Notes under the pieces: model-generated
Database searches by the model: none
The model's input: the letters and a program-made list of their open reading frames with translations, nothing else
What the model was told of the DNA's origin: nothing
Position numbers and translations under genes: made by a program
Shown here: positions 1-12,669 of the stretch, one piece after another
How positions within the stretch are numbered: position 1 is the first letter of the stretch
Layout: every line of letters begins with the position of its first letter
Source of the DNA: Akkermansia muciniphila
Lineage (GTDB): Bacteria; Verrucomicrobiota; Verrucomicrobiia; Verrucomicrobiales; Akkermansiaceae
NCBI GenBank assembly: GCA_945883695.1
Contig: CAMCYK010000039.1
Location: 1-33,728 of the forward strand
Reading direction: 5' to 3'
Length of the DNA stretch: 33,728 nt

Positions 1-707
1 CCGCGGCCGGTGCGGAAGTATTCCTCGATCCCGCGGATCCCGCGGATCTCGCAGGACACGGGAAAGTCGGGGCCCTTGATGTGCTGCATCAGCTCGGGCA
101 GCGTGATCTGGGGGTTGTCGATCTGGGCGCAGATGCCGTCGATGACTTCGCCGAGGTTGTGCGGCGCGAGGTTGGTGGCCATCCCGACCGCGATGCCGGT
201 GCCGCCGTTGACCAGGAAGTTCGGGAAGGCGGATGGCAGGACGGTCGGCTCCTCCTGCGAGCCGTCGTAGTTCGGCTGGAAGTCGACGGTGTCCTTGTCG
301 AGGTCTTCCATCATCGCCATGCCGAGGTGGTGGAGGCGGGCCTCGGTGTACCGCATCGAGGCCGCGGCGTCGCCTTCGACCGAGCCGAAGTTGCCCTGGC
401 CGTCGACCAGCATCTCGCGCATCGACCACGGCTGGCCCATGTTGACGAGGGTCGAGTAAATCGACGAGTCGCCGTGCGGGTGGAAGTTACCCATCGTTTC
501 ACCGACGATCTTGGCGCACTTGACGTGGGCCTTGCCGGGAGTCACGCCGAGCTGGCGCATGGCATACAACACGCGGCGCTGGGAGGGCTTGAGGCCGTCG
601 CGGACGTCGGGCAGCGCGCGCGAGATGATGACCGACATCGAATACTCCAGGAAGGAGTTCGAAAGTTCCTCGGCGACGTTGATGGGCTTGATCGAGTCTT
701 GGGACAT
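1..707 (-). CDS. gyrA: DNA gyrase subunit A, N-terminal part (runs off the window edge)
   Basis: GyrA is the breakage-reunion subunit of gyrase, which supercoils DNA together with GyrB. The ATG at 707 opens [19 protein letters not shown] and about 235 residues are present before the left edge, so the winged-helix domain and part of the tower domain are here and the C-terminal domain is missing. The active-site tyrosine lies in SMRYTEAR at about Y120, and the family stretches VDGQGNFGS and GIAVGMATN are intact. In the quinolone-resistance-determining region the sequence reads [11 protein letters not shown]: the E. coli Ser83 position is Ser, but the Asp87 position is also Ser. The gene starts 12 bases after the stop of a small gene at 720, in the same operon as gyrB. 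No Shine-Dalgarno sequence precedes the ATG. Identity is certain; completeness outside the window cannot be judged. Confidence 0.97.
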   Translation of the reverse strand, partial: MSQDSIKPINVAEELSNSFLEYSMSVIISRALPDVRDGLKPSQRRVLYAMRQLGVTPGKAHVKCAKIVGETMGNFHPHGDSSIYSTLVNMGQPWSMREMLVDGQGNFGSVEGDAAASMRYTEARLHHLGMAMMEDLDKDTVDFQPNYDGSQEEPTVLPSAFPNFLVNGGTGIAVGMATNLAPHNLGEVIDGICAQIDNPQITLPELMQHIKGPDFPVSCEIRGIRGIEEYFRTGR

Positions 708-719
708 GCGGGAAAAAAA

Positions 720-1109
720 TCAGGCGCGGGAGAGCGCGTTGGCGGAGACGAAGAGATTGCGGACCCGGAAAGCGGCGGGGCTTTCCTGGAGGAGGATCAT
801 TCTAAGGTTGTGGGTTCTGGCGGCGAACCATGGGGTTTCCATCCTGCGTGATTTTTGGTCCACCCAGGATGGAAAGGCAATGCCATGAAGCTGACAAAGA
901 TGGGCAGCGGCGGCGGCGGCGTATGCGTCCGCAAAGCCCTTGTCTTTGAGCAACCCGCGAAGAATCGGGGGTTCTTCGGAAACCATTTCAGAGGTCGGAT
1001 CGCTTTTGAATCGATCGAGAAAGTTGGCCATGGCGTAGTGAAAACCGTCAGGTTCGTTCACCAGCCGCAGGCTGTCCGCGAGGGTCTTGCGTTGGGTCAG
1101 TGTGTTCAT
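720..1109 (-). CDS. small protein coupled to a nucleotidyltransferase, inside the gyrase operon
   Basis: A 129-residue protein beginning MNTLTQRKTLADSLRLVN. The start is fixed by an ATGA overlap (ATG at 1109, stop of the upstream gene at 1108-1106) and by a GGAGA Shine-Dalgarno element seven bases upstream, the only clear one I found in this window. No HTH or catalytic motif is obvious. It has an Ala-rich stretch near residues 63-70, and the C-terminal half reads PSWVDQKSRRMETPWFA followed by SPAAFRVRNLFV. From memory, this Trp-rich and SP-x-x-FR-x-R-x-x-FV ending resembles proteins encoded next to DUF6036 nucleotidyltransferases elsewhere, often with an added HTH domain, which would fit an antitoxin-like partner. 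That family link is recall, not a search result. The gene is compact and intact, so it is probably expressed and functional. Confidence 0.8.
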   Translation of the reverse strand: MNTLTQRKTLADSLRLVNEPDGFHYAMANFLDRFKSDPTSEMVSEEPPILRGLLKDKGFADAYAAAAAAHLCQLHGIAFPSWVDQKSRRMETPWFAARTHNLRMILLQESPAAFRVRNLFVSANALSRA

Positions 1110-1687
1110 GGGCGGATCTCCTCGACGATCTCCTCGATAAAGAAGCGGATTTTGGGGGCCAGAAGACGCTCGCTGTAATACTGACAAACGAGGTCACATA
1201 CCGCCCCCGCGTCATACATCTTCAGCTTGTGCAGGAGGGTGATGACATCGGCCCTGTCACCTTTAGGGCCGACGCGGCTCGCCAGGCATTTCATGGCGAG
1301 GAGGTACTCCGTGGTCGGGCGCATGACACGAAGGTTATCGAACACGGGCATTCCCTCGTGGGTGACTTCGGCTTTATCCGAAATGAAGCCTTTAACCCCG
1401 TTGTTCATCCAATCGTCATCAATTCCGAATTCGGAGGCGACAAGTCTCGCGCAGGCCAGGACTTGATCCTTGGGAACGAAGACTGCATCGACATCGCGGG
1501 TTGATTCGCGCGCGTCGAAGGCGAGGACCATTGCGGCTCCGCCGAAGATGCAGATTTCTCCGATGATGCCTTTCTCACGCAGGAGTTCGTCCAGCCGTCG
1601 CAAGGCGGCTAGAATCGTTTCCTTGGTTAGGATGTCGGAGGGGTCCATGGTGGTGATGCCGGCATGAGGGATGCGATCCGCCTCCAT
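1106..1687 (-). CDS. DUF6036-like nucleotidyltransferase-fold protein
   Basis: A 193-residue protein with the signature of a minimal nucleotidyltransferase: a helical start, then ICIFGGAAMVLAFDAREST (GG at about 49-50) and the metal-binding pair RDVDAVF (D65 and D67). The family transfers nucleotides or is inactive; many members are halves of toxin-antitoxin pairs of the MNT or AbiEii kind. The specific reaction and target here are unknown. The ATG at 1687 lies three bases beyond the gyrB stop, so coupling to gyrB is plausible; a second ATG at 1648 (MDPSDILTK) is an equally good start and would give 180 residues. The gene overlaps the next one by four bases. Hand-counted GC in two 60-base blocks (1321-1380 and 1501-1560) is 55% and 60%, somewhat below the high-GC level of most of the window, which fits later insertion. 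Confidence 0.82.
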   Translation of the reverse strand: MEADRIPHAGITTMDPSDILTKETILAALRRLDELLREKGIIGEICIFGGAAMVLAFDARESTRDVDAVFVPKDQVLACARLVASEFGIDDDWMNNGVKGFISDKAEVTHEGMPVFDNLRVMRPTTEYLLAMKCLASRVGPKGDRADVITLLHKLKMYDAGAVCDLVCQYYSERLLAPKIRFFIEEIVEEIRP

Positions 1688-1690
1688 CGA

Positions 1691-4309
<2,619 letters not shown>

Positions 4310-4367
4310 TCAAATCAGGACCCAATCGCCTGATTTCCAATAATTTGCGGGAAAGCGAAAAATCCGC

Positions 4368-5435
4368 TCAATCGAGTGCCAGACACGACTTTTGCCAGCC
4401 GAGGAGAACCTCCGCGGGATCGGCCTCGCCGTCGGCGATCGATTCGATGATCGAGCGCGGGGCGATCAATGACGGGTCGATGTCCAGTTCGGCCCCTTTG
4501 CTGTCGCGGGTGGCGATCAGCCGCGCGACCCGGGCGTCGAACTCCGAATCCCGGCGGCGCCGCAGTCCGCGGGGCTTCTCCGGCCACTCCGCCGCCGCCA
4601 CGGCGCGCGCGGCGTCGAGCACCTCGGTCAGCCGTTTGCGGCGCTCGGGTCGGTAATGGTTCGGAATCTCGATCTTCTTGCCGGCGGCGAGCGCCAGGCT
4701 CCAGTCGATCAGCTGGCGGTTGGTGACCACCATGAACGACGGTCGGTCCCACGACGCGGCTTCCGTGTCCCGCCATTCCCAGAGGAACTTGAGAAAATTC
4801 AGGCCCGCGCGATCCAGACGGCCGGAGCCTTGGATCCGCCACGGTTCGCCCCGCCCCTCATCGCGGTCGAGAACCTTGAGCCGGGCCGCCTCGCAACTCT
4901 CGACGAACCACTCAAAGCGACCCTTGGCCTTCAGCTCGTCGCAGATCTTCTCGCCCATCGGCAGCAGATAGCGCACGTCGTTGAGGGCATATTCCATCAT
5001 TTTCGGCGACAAGGGCCGCTTGCCCCAGTCGGCCTTCTGGGACGACTTGGAGAGGACCACGCCGAAATAAAGTTCCACCAGGTCGGCGAGTCCGAATCGC
5101 CGCACGCCCAACAAGCGGGCGCCGATCTGGGTATCAAACACCGCCGGCGGGAGCGTGCCGAAGCTGCGGCGCAGCATCGTCATGTCGTAGTCGGCCCCGT
5201 GCATCCACACCGGCCGTTCTCCCAGAAATCCCCCGAGCGGCGCGAGGTCCTCGATCTCCAAGGGATCGATCAGGACATTCAGATCCTCACAAGCGAACTG
5301 CACCAGACACAGCGACTCGCGGTAGCGGTGCAGGCTGTCGGCCTCGGTATCGATGGCGCACACGGATCCGGTGCCGGGGCAGGAAAGCAACGAGACGAGC
5401 TCCTGTGAGGTGCGAACCAAAGAGGTGGAAGACAT
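4368..5435 (-). CDS. rnd: ribonuclease D-like 3'-5' exonuclease
   Basis: A 355-residue DEDDy exonuclease that would trim the 3' ends of tRNA precursors and other structured RNAs in the cytoplasm. The exonuclease motifs are complete: Exo I AIDTEADSLHRY (D29, E31), Exo II MHGADYDMTML (D84) and Exo III MMEYALNDVRYLLP (Y149, D153). The region after about residue 210 (LNFLKFLWEWRDTEAASWD, then MVVTNRQLIDWSLALA) matches an HRDC RNA-binding domain. Length is close to that of E. coli RNase D. The start is the ATG at 5435 and no Shine-Dalgarno is visible. It lies upstream of gyrB with a 133-base gap and downstream of an unrelated exported-protein gene, so cotranscription with gyrB is possible but not shown. 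The family is secure; RNase D against another DEDDy RNase with HRDC is the only doubt. Confidence 0.93.
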   Translation of the reverse strand: MSSTSLVRTSQELVSLLSCPGTGSVCAIDTEADSLHRYRESLCLVQFACEDLNVLIDPLEIEDLAPLGGFLGERPVWMHGADYDMTMLRRSFGTLPPAVFDTQIGARLLGVRRFGLADLVELYFGVVLSKSSQKADWGKRPLSPKMMEYALNDVRYLLPMGEKICDELKAKGRFEWFVESCEAARLKVLDRDEGRGEPWRIQGSGRLDRAGLNFLKFLWEWRDTEAASWDRPSFMVVTNRQLIDWSLALAAGKKIEIPNHYRPERRKRLTEVLDAARAVAAAEWPEKPRGLRRRRDSEFDARVARLIATRDSKGAELDIDPSLIAPRSIIESIADGEADPAEVLLGWQKSCLALD

Positions 5436-5554
5436 TTTCTGGAGGGAGCCGGCAGCTATCCGGCAGGTGCGGCGGGCAGGAAAACGATATGCCGGAAAGC
5501 ACCGGGGGCGCGTTGGTCACCGCGACCCACGACCCCCGCTGGAGTTCTGGCGGG

Positions 5555-7570
5555 TTATTTCAACGTAACCGAGGTGATCAGCACCCCGAGGGCGGGAAGC
5601 GGATCGGCGGGGTCGACCGGGGTGGTGCTGCGCAGCACCAGGACCTCCCGGGTCAGGTTGATGACGTTCGGCTGCGGCCGCTGGGCGAATCCCACGGTTT
5701 CGCGGGTGTCGGCGGTAACCAGCCTGACTTCGATGATGCCGGCTCCGAGCCTCGGCTCTTCCCGGGTCGACAAGGCCCACTCGTTGCCGAGCCTGATCTT
5801 TTTCGGCCTCTTCTTGCCGGGCTCCTGAATGGTGAAATCGTAGCGGAGGCTGCTCCCGACGCGTGGCCGGAGGGGCACCTCGAACACGATGTGGTTTTCC
5901 GCATCGAGGAAAGGGGCGGCCGGGGCGTCGGGAACGGCGTTCCCGTCGATAATCGGATTGTTCACCTTGGTGACGACGCGGCTGAACTCTTCCACGATCC
6001 CGGGAAACGGCGTCTGGTTCGGAACGAACTGCTCGTTGGCGCTGGCATTGAGGTCCTCGTTGGTCGGATACTGATAGGCGAATTCGTAGATGTTCGACAT
6101 CGAATCGCGGTCGACGTTGCCGGTGGGCGACGCATCGTTCTTCGACGTGCCCAGCGGCATGGTCACCTGGGCATAGCCCGCGTAGCTGTCGACCATCCGG
6201 ACCTTGGCGCGGAAATCACGCGAGGAAACATCGAAGGCGACGCCGTTGCTTGGCAGGAACCGCTGGTAAACGAGATTAATCACCCCCTCATCACCGACTT
6301 CGTAGAAAAACGGTGGCAGCGTATACTCCTGGACCGTTGGATCCGAAAGCAGCACCGGATTTTGAGGCACGGTCGGCGGGAAGGTGATGAAGCTCTCGGC
6401 CGGATTCAGGATCGAGAAGAAAATCTGGTCATTCGGGCGGATGTTCGAACGGTCGTTGCCGGTCCACTTGACGACATTGATCAGGCGCGGGTCGAGCTGA
6501 TACACATCCTCGTCCCAAGTCCCGGTCGTGAAGCGGAAGCCGGCGCGGCTGCGGCTGCTGCGATCCAAGCCTTCGACCATCGGGGTGATCGTCACCGGGA
6601 TGGCCACCGGAGTCGAGGTATCCGGCGCGTTCAAGCGGGGGTAGACGAAGGTATAGGTGCCAATGACCAACTCCTCCCGCATCTGTTTGGCCGCGGCCGC
6701 GGGGGGCGTGAACGAGCCTGCCACGGTGTTCAGGCTGAAGGGCACCGGCAGGCCGATCCCGAAAGCGGTCCCGGGCAACACGGCCACGTTCAAAGTGGGA
6801 TCGTTGCCATCGGGGTCGACCTCGGTGAGAACGACATTCGAGCCGGTGCCGCTCACGGTGTAAGCATTGGAAACCGCGGGAGTCGCGGCCAAGGCAACGC
6901 GGATGTTTTCCGCGACTTCCGAACCGATATCGAGGGCCGTGACCGGGACCGGAACCACCAACGGCGAGCCCACGATATCTTGTCCCGTGACCACCACGTT
7001 CAGCACACCGGTCACCTCGATGCTGCCGAGGGTCACGGCGGTCTCGACCTGCGGGATCGATCCGTAGCGCAGGATCAGTTCGTAGCGCGATTGATCGTAT
7101 TGCCTGACCGCCGCCGTGCTGATGTCGTAGAATGTCACCACCGAGTCGTCGCGGAAGTTGGGCAAGGGCCGCGGCAATTTGGAAGGCGGAGCCGAGTAGA
7201 GCTGGGCCAGTTCCGGCCGCGAGGGCTCGATCACGAAAGCGGGGATCACGCTCTGGACCGACCAATACTGGTTGTCATCGCGGATCCCGTCGCGATCGAC
7301 ATCGCCCGCGGCGATGAAACCGGTGGCGCCGATCGGGCAGGCGATGCTGGGACCGAAGAAGAAAAGCTGGGGGTCGACGGCGCAGGCCCCGTCCAGAATC
7401 ACAAGCCCGTCGCGGAGCTGAAGCACCAGTTCACCCCGATTGAAATCGAGATTGAAAGCATTGCGCTGGTAGTAAGATTTATTGGCCGCGAGGCCCATGA
7501 ACACATCTGCCTGGGCCGCTGCGAGCGAAAGAAGCGAGGCGACTGAGGCACAAATCCAACGGGTTTCCAT
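5555..7570 (-). CDS. exported protein of unknown function with phage-virion-like beta module
   Basis: A 671-residue protein starting METRWICASVASLLSLAAA, a short Sec signal peptide probably cut after AQA. Function is not recognised. It holds two calcium-loop-like motifs, GDVDRDGIRDDNQYW (about 89-103) and GNVDRDSMSNIYEF, of the TSP3/dockerin kind common in large exported proteins of this phylum. Residues 178-266 form a distinct beta-rich segment (for example VTGSPLVVPVPVT-like runs around 195-211, then ENIRVALAATPAVSNAYTVS and GTGSNVVLT) that resembles a short module repeated in phage tail and virion proteins. The rest is beta-rich with many Pro residues and no repeats or C-terminal anchor. 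Likely located in the periplasm or at the cell surface. It stands alone, with 119-130 base gaps to its same-strand neighbours. Confidence 0.75.
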   Translation of the reverse strand: METRWICASVASLLSLAAAQADVFMGLAANKSYYQRNAFNLDFNRGELVLQLRDGLVILDGACAVDPQLFFFGPSIACPIGATGFIAAGDVDRDGIRDDNQYWSVQSVIPAFVIEPSRPELAQLYSAPPSKLPRPLPNFRDDSVVTFYDISTAAVRQYDQSRYELILRYGSIPQVETAVTLGSIEVTGVLNVVVTGQDIVGSPLVVPVPVTALDIGSEVAENIRVALAATPAVSNAYTVSGTGSNVVLTEVDPDGNDPTLNVAVLPGTAFGIGLPVPFSLNTVAGSFTPPAAAAKQMREELVIGTYTFVYPRLNAPDTSTPVAIPVTITPMVEGLDRSSRSRAGFRFTTGTWDEDVYQLDPRLINVVKWTGNDRSNIRPNDQIFFSILNPAESFITFPPTVPQNPVLLSDPTVQEYTLPPFFYEVGDEGVINLVYQRFLPSNGVAFDVSSRDFRAKVRMVDSYAGYAQVTMPLGTSKNDASPTGNVDRDSMSNIYEFAYQYPTNEDLNASANEQFVPNQTPFPGIVEEFSRVVTKVNNPIIDGNAVPDAPAAPFLDAENHIVFEVPLRPRVGSSLRYDFTIQEPGKKRPKKIRLGNEWALSTREEPRLGAGIIEVRLVTADTRETVGFAQRPQPNVINLTREVLVLRSTTPVDPADPLPALGVLITSVTLK

Positions 7571-7699
7571 GCCCGAAACCTTCCGGTTGGTATTCGGTTT
7601 GACAAGCAGATTTCTCGGAAGCGGGGAGCCGCCGGGAATACCCGTCGGCGAAACGCAAGAATTGCTGTCATACCAAGCCTCGTGACCCGTTCCAACGGC

Positions 7700-9628
<1,929 letters not shown>

Positions 9629-9936
9629 GCGCGAGCTTGCGGCGCGGGAACCGTCCCGGGCAACCTTGAAATCCAACGAGCGCCGCGAAGGCCCCTGGGC
9701 CCGCGTGCCACCGGCTCGCCGAGCGGTCCCTCGCGCCCTGCCTCCCGTTCCCGCCCGCAGCGCCAAGACCAGCCGTCCCCGTGCTGCGGCGGGCCGGAGG
9801 CTCCGCGCCCCCAGTGGGAGCCCACCCCGCAGAGCGGTCCCCAAAAAGCCCGCCGCCCGTTCAAGTCCGCATCGCCGAAACCTGGATACCCCGTGCTTCC
9901 GCAGGGCGGAGCCTCCGCGCCCCGGGGAACAACAAA
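9629..9936. other. intergenic stretch with short GC-rich hairpin repeats
   Basis: About 300 bases between the coaE-rho start and the terminator of the secretin operon. I see no gene. Two related GC-rich palindromic cores lie here: CGGAGGCTCCGCGCCCC near 9795-9811 and GCGGAGCCTCCGCGCCCC near 9906-9923. The central base pair is swapped between copies while the 5-6 bp arms still pair. A further small hairpin, GTGGG-AG-CCCAC, lies at about 9814-9825. The sequence is open in several frames only because it is GC-rich. It must also hold the promoter of coaE-rho unless that gene is read through from upstream, but no convincing -35/-10 pair was found. Confidence 0.5.
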
Positions 9937-9962
9937 CGGGCGGGAGGTTGCCCTCCCGCCCG
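9937..9962 (-). terminator. intrinsic terminator of the secretin operon
   Basis: A perfect inverted repeat with 11-base arms (CGGGCGGGAGG at 9937-9947 and CCTCCCGCCCG at 9952-9962) around a four-base loop. On the minus strand it is followed by TTTGTTGTT (9936 downward), a T-rich release tract. It begins 26 bases after the TGA of the secretin gene at 9988, the position expected for the end of the five-gene operon. Confidence 0.85.
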
Positions 9963-9987
9963 CTGGCAATGATGGTTCCGTGTTGGC

Positions 9988-12597
9988 TCAGTTGCCCACC
10001 GGGATGGTCGGCAACACTTCGCCGGTCATGCCGGGATCCGTGATCGGAGGCAGGGCATCGCCACCACCCGGTTCGCGGAGCGGACGACCGGTCGCATCGA
10101 TGATCTGCGCGGTGACGAAGATGATCAGGTTGCTCTTGATCCGGTTCTCGGCCTTGGTCTGGAACAGGCGGCCGACGATCGGGATGTCCCCGAGGATCGG
10201 CACCTTGTCCTCGACCGTCTGCACGTCCTCGCGCATCAGGCCACCGACCGCGACGGTGTAACCGTCGAAAATGGTCAGCGCCGTGGTCACGCGGCGGCTG
10301 GAGAACACCGGCATTTCGATCCGGTTTTCCGTGATGGTCACGGTCGTCGGGTTGCCGAGGAAGTCGGTGGCCGGCGACTGGATCGGGCTGCCGTAGTTCA
10401 CGAAGCCTTCGAACTCGACGATGTCGGGCGCGAAACGCAGGTCGATCACCATGTCGTTGCTGCCGATGGTCGGCTCGATCTCGAGGGTGACACCGGTGTT
10501 GCGGGTTTCGAACGAAGTCGGGGTCGCCGGGGTGACCGGGAAGATCCCGGCGTTGCCGCCGCCCAGTCCGCCGTCGCCGCCACCGACGCCGCCGCCGATC
10601 GAGTTCGGCAGTTCGGGGGGCTCGTATTCGGTCGGGTAGATGAATTCGCGGATGATTTCGATCAGCGCCTTCTCACCGGAGCGGGCGGTGATGCTCGGCG
10701 CGGTCATCAGGTCGGTGCCCTTTTTCTGGGCGAGGCCGCGCATGATGAGCTGGACCTGGCCGTCGGAGAACAGGCCGGTGAGCGCCGCAATCCCCGGTGC
10801 CGGACTGGCGCGCTGGGCGGTGCGGTTCGGGTTGTTGAGGACGGCGTCGATGCTGTTGCGGTTGATTGCGCCATCACCGGAGCGGGTGCCGCCGGTGATG
10901 ATGTCCGTCACCTCGGTCCCGGTCGCCGCGGGAACACCGGGCAGGTTGACGCCGGCGACCGTGCCGATGAAGTCGGCATTGGTGCGGGCCTGGCCGCTGC
11001 CGACCGTGCCGCCGCCGAGGAAGACCTGGTTGGCGGAAAGACCGAAGGGAGAAACGATCCAGTCGAAACCGAGCTCGTCGGTGTTCTCCTGGGAGATTTC
11101 GACGAACTTGGTCGAGATCTTCACCTGCTTCGGCGTCTGCTCGACGAGCGTGCCGACAATTTGTTCGACCAAGTCCAGGTTGGTCGGGGTATTGCGGACG
11201 TTCAGGGTGCTGCTGCCGGCGAAGAACTTCGCGGAAGCGCCTTCCGGGAAAGTCACGCCGTTGTCCTTGAGCAACTCGGTCTCGCTGCGGCGGGGAGTGA
11301 GGGTCCGGGTCCCGCCGGCACCGGCACCCGGTGCGAAGGGATCGTCGCCACCGCCTTCGTCCGCACCGGGAGCACCACCACCCAGCAGGCTGAGAAGGTT
11401 CGGCGGAACGCGGAAATTGCGGGTGAACAGATCCTCGTCGGTCTCGGTTCCGGGGACCAGGGTCACCGCGAAATCGTCCACCTTGTAGCGGAGGCGGGTC
11501 TGCTCGGTGATGTATTTCAACGCCTCGGCCAACGGCACGTTGCGCAAGCGAAGCTCGCGGATCCGCAGCGATCCCGGGTCGGGAGCGGCACCCAGGCCGG
11601 CGGCCGCATCGGCATCCAGTCCGGCGTCACCGCCGGCACCGCCGCGCGGCTTGCGGATCACGAAGTTGATGCCCTTCTTGTTCGGGTCGAGTTCGCTGAC
11701 GTCCAGCTCGATCGAGCGGAGGCGGAGGAAGTCGATCGCTTCCTCGACCGAGGTGTCCTCGAAATCGATCATCGGGATGATGATGTTCTTCAGCTTGTTG
11801 AGGATATAGGTCGAGCCGCCGGTGATTCCGGTGTCTTGATTTCCGAGGTCGATCTCGCCGGTGATGATGGGCGGCACCGAGAGTTCCCAGGCTTTGTCGA
11901 CGTCGGCCAGCAACTGGGCGCGGGTCTGGTCGTAAGCGGCGCGATAGTAATCGGCGCGGGCCTGGGCGACCTGCTCCATGCCGCGGCGGGCGGCCTTGTT
12001 GTAGGGATCGAGGCGAAGGACGTCCTCGTAAACCCGGTGGGCCTCGTCGAACTTGCCGAGGTCGAAGGCACCTTCGGCGGTGTAGAGTTTGCGGCGGACC
12101 TCGTTGACGTTCTCGGTGTGCTCGTAGGTCAGCGCCGGGTTGGTGCGGATCGGGTCGTCGAGCCAATCGTTGAGGCGCTTGGCATCCGCGTTGTTCGCGT
12201 CGACCGCGAGCACGTCGTTGGCCAGCGTGCGGGCTTCCTCATACTTGCCAAGCTTGCGGTACTGCTCGCCCAGGGCGCTCGAGCCATCGGCGAGAAGTTG
12301 CTTCAAGAAGGTCCGGCGGTCCTGAACCGCGGGCGCATCGGGGAGCACCTGCAAGGCCTCCTTGTATTTGTCCACGGCCAGCTTGAATTCGCCCTTGGCG
12401 TAGGCCTCGCGACCTTCGTCACGCAGCGCGTCGGACTGGGCGACCGAGCCTTGACGGCGGATCATCTCCTTCTGGGCGAGGCTGCTGAAGCCGCCGCCTT
12501 GGGCATTGGCGACTGTTAGGGTGACCGGCATCACGGCGGCCACGGCCAGAAGGGTCGCGACGGTGCTGCAGGTACGATGCGTTGGCGTTTTTTGCAT
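9988..12597 (-). CDS. secretin (PilQ/GspD superfamily), Amuc_1098-like
   Basis: An 869-residue outer-membrane channel subunit. The ATG at 12597 (MQKTPTHRTCSTVATLL) gives a signal peptide ending near TVANAQGGG; the open frame extends upstream to a TTG at 12651 that would bury the signal, so I reject it. In order: TPR-like helical repeats (roughly 45-220: YAKGEFKLAVDKYKEAL, GKYEEARTLANDVLA, GKFDEAHRVYEDVL), a Gly/Ala/Asp-rich linker, small secretin N-domains (RNVPLAEALKYITEQTRL; PTNLDLVEQIVGTLVEQ), then the beta-barrel secretin domain with SARSGEKALIEI-like sequence and the C-terminal signature VAVGGLMREDVQTVEDKVP followed by LGDIPIVGRLFQ. TPR repeats plus secretin match Amuc_1098 of Akkermansia. 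It is the last gene of the operon and is followed by a strong terminator. Substrate unknown. Confidence 0.92.
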   Translation of the reverse strand: MQKTPTHRTCSTVATLLAVAAVMPVTLTVANAQGGGFSSLAQKEMIRRQGSVAQSDALRDEGREAYAKGEFKLAVDKYKEALQVLPDAPAVQDRRTFLKQLLADGSSALGEQYRKLGKYEEARTLANDVLAVDANNADAKRLNDWLDDPIRTNPALTYEHTENVNEVRRKLYTAEGAFDLGKFDEAHRVYEDVLRLDPYNKAARRGMEQVAQARADYYRAAYDQTRAQLLADVDKAWELSVPPIITGEIDLGNQDTGITGGSTYILNKLKNIIIPMIDFEDTSVEEAIDFLRLRSIELDVSELDPNKKGINFVIRKPRGGAGGDAGLDADAAAGLGAAPDPGSLRIRELRLRNVPLAEALKYITEQTRLRYKVDDFAVTLVPGTETDEDLFTRNFRVPPNLLSLLGGGAPGADEGGGDDPFAPGAGAGGTRTLTPRRSETELLKDNGVTFPEGASAKFFAGSSTLNVRNTPTNLDLVEQIVGTLVEQTPKQVKISTKFVEISQENTDELGFDWIVSPFGLSANQVFLGGGTVGSGQARTNADFIGTVAGVNLPGVPAATGTEVTDIITGGTRSGDGAINRNSIDAVLNNPNRTAQRASPAPGIAALTGLFSDGQVQLIMRGLAQKKGTDLMTAPSITARSGEKALIEIIREFIYPTEYEPPELPNSIGGGVGGGDGGLGGGNAGIFPVTPATPTSFETRNTGVTLEIEPTIGSNDMVIDLRFAPDIVEFEGFVNYGSPIQSPATDFLGNPTTVTITENRIEMPVFSSRRVTTALTIFDGYTVAVGGLMREDVQTVEDKVPILGDIPIVGRLFQTKAENRIKSNLIIFVTAQIIDATGRPLREPGGGDALPPITDPGMTGEVLPTIPVGN

Positions 12598-12669
12598 GGT
12601 TGGTGCGTTGTTTTGCCGGGAGGACCGGCGGTTGGGAAGCGATTTTTTCAAGAACGGTTTGATTTCGAA

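Noticed and set aside
9629-9844. N-terminal extension of CoaE to 9844
   Set aside because: Arg/Gly/Ala low-complexity, not like the CoaE family, and lies on intergenic hairpin repeats.
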